Source: Clostridia bacterium
GTDB taxonomy: Bacteria > Bacillota > Clostridia > Christensenellales > Pumilibacteraceae
Length of the DNA: 64,000 bases
Direction of reading: 5' to 3'
NCBI GenBank assembly: GCA_022791915.1
Contig: JAAWAB010000008.1
Coordinates: 175,656-239,655, forward strand
Shown piece after piece: positions 62,607-64,000 of the stretch; the stretch's first letter is position 1; each line of letters begins with the position of its first letter. The notes beneath the pieces are model-generated. The model did no database searches and was not told where the DNA came from. It saw only the letters and a program-made list of their open reading frames with translations. Made by a program: the position numbers and the translations under genes.

Positions 62607-62635
62607 ATTGTAATCGTTTTGTCCGGTATCGTCAA
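62607..62635 (-). promoter_or_regulatory. Sigma-A promoter of the AraC gene with no room for a leader
   Basis: On the minus strand TTGACG, a 17-base spacer and TACAAT (62607-62612), then six bases (ATTCTT) and the ATG. Confidence 0.78.
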
Positions 62636-62738
62636 GTAAAATACGGAAAATAGAAAATAAAGCCGTTTATAATGGTGCCGTTATTGCCATATCGGTAGCA
62701 AAATCATAAAAAAGAGCAGTTTTATGCGAAAAAAAGGC

Positions 62739-62769
62739 AAGACAGCGGGGGGGGGTAGTAGTGTATAAT
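62739..62769 (+). promoter_or_regulatory. Promoter with a G9 tract in its spacer
   Basis: A possible -35 AAGACA at 62739-62744, a 19-base spacer with nine consecutive G (62747-62755), and TATAAT at 62764-62769. The spacer is two bases longer than ideal. It would drive the solute-binding lipoprotein gene. Confidence 0.5.
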
Positions 62770-62828
62770 TGTTATATATTCGATTATAGACAAACTGTAG
62801 ACAAAAATTTTATTAAGCGGAGGTAGTG

Positions 62829-64000
62829 ATGAAAATACTATTCAAAAGACTGTTAGTGTTGCTGATGGGCGTTTTATTGCTGTTTTCGGTTGCGAGTTGC
62901 GCGTCGCCCGAAGTGGAAGGTGAGGAAGATAACCCGACGGAAGATATCGATACGTCTAAAACGCAATTGTATATCAACAATTACGGCGGCGGTTACGGTA
63001 GCGGTTGGTTACGGGCGGTAAAAGAGCGTTACGAGGAATTGCATAAAGACGACGTGTGGGAAGAAGGTAAACGGGGTGTGCAGATCTACATTTCCTCTCC
63101 CAAAACGGCGGCTACGAGCGCAGCGATACGAAATAACCGCGACGAAGTTTATTTTAACGAGTATTCTTATTATCGGTCGTTAAAGTCGGACGGCGTGCTT
63201 TTGGATTTGACCGAAGCGGTGACGGCGGACTTGGGCGATTACGGCGATACGGCGGGCAAAACGATAGAAAGCAAACTTACCGTGCAACAGCGCGAATTTT
63301 TCGGAATAGAAGAAAACGGCTCGGCGCATTATTACGGTTTGCCGCATTACGCCGGATATACGGGAATTACGTATAACGTAGACTTGTTTGACGAGAAAGG
63401 ATATTATTTCGTTGACGGATACGAAACCAAAAGCAAGAAATTTTTGTTTTATTATAACAGCGCCGAAAAAAGCGCGGGTCCCGACGGCGTGAAAGGCACG
63501 TCGGACGACGGGTTGCCCGTAACGTACGATGATTTCTTTTTGTTGTTGCAACAAATGCAAAGCGAAGGCATTACGCCCATCTCATGGAATGGTACGCATA
63601 GGGATACGTACTTGTCGTATTTGTTGCAGTCGCTTGTTGCCGATTACGAAGGGGCGGAACAAATGATGCTTAATTATACGTTTAGCGGCACGGCGACTGA
63701 TTTGGGAACCGTTCAAAACGGAGTATTTGTAAAAGATGCGAATCCCACCGAAATACGAGCCGTTAACGGTTACGATGTATACCGTCAGCAAGGCAAATAC
63801 GAAGCGCTTGAATTTTTGCGCAAACTTGTTGTTAAAACCAACGACGATTACCACAATACGCTTGCGTTCAACGGCGGCTATTCGCATATGGATGCGCAAA
63901 GAGATTTCCTGTATGCGGGGCATGACGGTGTGACCGACCCTATCGGTATGTTGGTAGACGGCATATGGTGGCAGAGCGAAGCAAACGCTACTTTTAATAC
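62829..64000 (+). CDS. Extracellular solute-binding lipoprotein of a carbohydrate ABC transporter (partial)
   Basis: An ORF absent from the track because it has no stop within the window; at least 390 codons. The start is ATG 62829 after GCGGAGG. The signal peptide MKILFKRLLVLLMGVLLLFSV leads to lipobox VASC. The mature part reads as a family 1 solute-binding protein: LYINNYGGGYGSGWLRAVKERYEEL, YGLPHYAGYTGITYNVDLF, and TYDDFFLLLQQM then ISWNGTHRDTY near residues 225-265. Permease genes should follow past the right edge. The divergent AraC regulator supports sugar or glycan uptake; the ligand is unknown. Confidence 0.88.
   Translation, partial: MKILFKRLLVLLMGVLLLFSVASCASPEVEGEEDNPTEDIDTSKTQLYINNYGGGYGSGWLRAVKERYEELHKDDVWEEGKRGVQIYISSPKTAATSAAIRNNRDEVYFNEYSYYRSLKSDGVLLDLTEAVTADLGDYGDTAGKTIESKLTVQQREFFGIEENGSAHYYGLPHYAGYTGITYNVDLFDEKGYYFVDGYETKSKKFLFYYNSAEKSAGPDGVKGTSDDGLPVTYDDFFLLLQQMQSEGITPISWNGTHRDTYLSYLLQSLVADYEGAEQMMLNYTFSGTATDLGTVQNGVFVKDANPTEIRAVNGYDVYRQQGKYEALEFLRKLVVKTNDDYHNTLAFNGGYSHMDAQRDFLYAGHDGVTDPIGMLVDGIWWQSEANATFN

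Overview
The window is about 64 kb of a spore-forming, Gram-positive bacterium of the class Clostridia. The evidence is a complete spoIIIA operon, spoIVB, a ytfJ-type sporulation gene, dacF and dacB homologues, an AroH-type chorismate mutase, and an IspH-ribosomal protein S1 fusion of the kind known in Firmicutes. Base composition is roughly balanced. TTG starts are frequent, and most genes sit in dense, overlapping, plus-strand operons. An uncultured gut Clostridia lineage (for example Christensenellales-like) is my best guess; the order-level placement is inference only.

Layout. 1-6300: end of nusA, then ylxR, an L7Ae-like gene, infB, rbfA, nrnA, truB and ribF (translation and RNA maturation). 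6305-8850: a TIM-barrel protein, an Xaa-Pro peptidase and efp. 9200-11545: a large lipoprotein phosphodiesterase. 11652-16396: spoIIIAA-AH. 16473-25289: an Asp23 protein, nusB, folD, xseA, xseB, ispA, dxs, nadK, argR and recN, a classic Firmicutes order. 25421-28319: spoIVB, a SpoIIM-like membrane protein and dacF. 28525-34945: lysA, a site-2-type protease, scpA, scpB, a DUF2953 protein, ytfJ, dacB and rluB. 35083-39775: a sodium-pump decarboxylase operon with a separate carboxyltransferase, OadG-like, biotin carrier, OadB and 5S subunits. 39772-45743: surE, a flavoprotein, aroH, cmk, plsC and ispH-rpsA. 45849-50449: an unknown zinc-ribbon protein, an M19 dipeptidase, purB and a ZIP transporter. 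50627-53048: a DUF1538 membrane protein with two PII-like proteins. 53310-57374: an ABC exporter operon with a TetR-type regulator. 57407-58117: tcdA.

The accessory part begins at 58250. A minus-strand 3' fragment of a tRNA-Leu(UAA) gene, starting exactly at the anticodon loop and still followed by its own terminator, borders an AT-rich segment. That segment holds one gene, a leucine-rich-repeat lipoprotein with InlB-type repeats. This looks like the scar of tRNA-targeted integration. Beyond it are an AraC regulator (minus) and the start of a solute-binding lipoprotein (plus), which together look like a sugar-uptake locus. The lipoprotein promoter carries a run of nine G in its spacer.

The observation I rate highest is a repeated promoter geometry. 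nadK, tcdA and the AraC gene each have a good sigma-A promoter whose -10 box ends exactly six bases before an ATG that has no ribosome-binding site. spoIIIAA and spoIVB show the same six-base gap behind sigma-E-like and sigma-G-like -10 boxes. This predicts leaderless mRNAs beginning at the A of the start codon, including sporulation transcripts. Other leads are the hidden promoter and start inside ispH-rpsA, the DUF1538/twin-PII module, and the unusual carboxyltransferase in the sodium-pump operon.
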